Shown here one piece after another: positions 6,084 through 6,213 of a DNA stretch of 6,213 nucleotides. Each line of letters starts with the position of its first letter. Positions within the stretch are counted from its first letter, which is position 1. Source of the DNA: an uncultured Candidatus Saccharibacteria bacterium (lineage in GTDB: Bacteria > Patescibacteriota > Saccharimonadia > Saccharimonadales > Saccharimonadaceae). The stretch lies in contig CALICZ010000148.1 of NCBI GenBank assembly GCA_938049075.1, positions 1-6,213 on the forward strand, read 5' to 3'. The position numbers were made by a program, and so were the translations under genes. Below the pieces are notes generated by a model that did no database searches, was not told the origin of the DNA, and saw nothing but the letters and a program-made list of their open reading frames with translations.

Positions 6084-6110
6084 AAATAAAAATTTTATTT
6101 TATTAATAAA
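6084..6110. repeat. Two overlapping AT palindromes
   Basis: AAATAAAA (6084-6091) and TTTTATTT (6093-6100) are perfect inverted arms around a single A. TTTATTAATAAA (6099-6110) is a perfect 12-bp palindrome overlapping the end of the first. Made entirely of A and T, the segment should melt easily. Such symmetry suits an unwinding element or a protein-binding site, although AT-rich DNA makes palindromes more likely by chance. Confidence 0.45.
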
Positions 6111-6125
6111 CTTTAAAAATTTCTA

Positions 6126-6155
6126 TTGATTTATTAACAAATAATGTGATATACT
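6126..6155 (+). promoter_or_regulatory. Rightward promoter for a gene beyond the window
   Basis: TTGATT (6126-6131, 4 of 6) is followed by an 18-bp spacer and TATACT (6150-6155, 5 of 6), with TG at 6147-6148 forming an extended -10 like the two other promoters here. Transcription would start near 6162. The first ATG (6157) opens only four codons before TAA, so the gene served must begin after 6213. Confidence 0.5.
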
Positions 6156-6158
6156 AAT

Positions 6159-6167
6159 GGTGGATAA
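6159..6167 (-). promoter_or_regulatory. Imperfect DnaA box (TTATCCACC on the minus strand)
   Basis: GGTGGATAA on the plus strand is TTATCCACC on the minus strand, one mismatch at the last base from TTATCCACA. It overlaps the expected start point of the rightward promoter, where bound DnaA could repress it, as happens at many dnaA promoters. TTATTAACA at 6131-6139 is another single-mismatch candidate, but weaker because the conserved C is lost. Not convincing alone. Confidence 0.3.
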
Positions 6168-6213
6168 ATAATTTAACTTTTTCTTCATAACTTCCTGAAA
6201 AAGACTTTGATTT

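Larger units (their letters stand above)
5899..6213. other. Extremely AT-rich intergenic region, origin-like
   Basis: There is no gene between the lepB start and the window end. By hand count 5911-6213 has 54 G/C in 303 bases (about 18% GC), far below the roughly 50% of the coding DNA. From 5911 to 6120 the plus strand has about 3 G against 31 C and is T-rich at its left end. It contains perfect AT palindromes (6084-6110), one imperfect DnaA box (6159-6167) and a rightward promoter (6126-6155). Closeness to parAB and divergence from lepB fit an origin or DNA-unwinding element. A plain divergent promoter region is the alternative. Confidence 0.55.

Noticed and set aside
1..6213. CRISPR array, tRNA, rRNA, insertion sequence or att site
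   Set aside because: Reading both strands by eye showed no regularly spaced direct repeats, no tRNA-like cloverleaf, no rRNA core sequence, no transposase motif and no target-site duplications.

Overview
This 6.2 kb window looks like chromosome from a small-genome bacterium of the Candidate Phyla Radiation (Patescibacteria), most likely Saccharibacteria/TM7. The assignment is by family resemblance, since no search was run. The main reason is the first gene: a membrane-anchored VirD4/TraD-like ATPase whose N-terminal region has the look of the large ATPases common in CPR genomes. Supporting points are coding DNA of roughly 50% GC separated by AT-rich spacers, very compact gene starts almost without Shine-Dalgarno sequences, and no in-frame TGA in the genes (so no sign of Gracilibacteria-type recoding).

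Layout: 1-175 is a leader holding a possible terminator of an upstream gene and a strong sigma70-type promoter (TTGTCA, 17 bp, TGC-TATAAT). 176-3037 (+) is the 953-residue coupling-type ATPase with a long disordered basic tail. 3038-3330 is a 293 bp gene-free spacer with a second TATAAT, short inverted repeats, a perfect DnaA-box match and the parA promoter. 3331-4095 (+) is parA and 4096-5010 (+) is parB, directly abutting. A 13-bp perfect stem-loop terminator follows parB. 5011-5292 is an AT-rich spacer without a recognisable gene. 5293-5898 (-) is lepB, a type I signal peptidase, convergent with parB. 5899-6213 is a very AT-rich, G-depleted region with perfect AT palindromes, an imperfect DnaA box and a rightward promoter for a gene beyond the window.

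How it fits together: ParA and ParB form the chromosome segregation system, which usually lies near the replication origin. The AT-rich block at the right end, with lepB reading away from it, is a reasonable but unproven oriC/DUE candidate. The coupling-type ATPase probably moves or binds DNA or protein at the membrane, and no relaxase or other conjugation gene is visible beside it. LepB is housekeeping for protein export. The least explained pieces are the parA upstream spacer, the near-leaderless promoters and the AT-rich right end.
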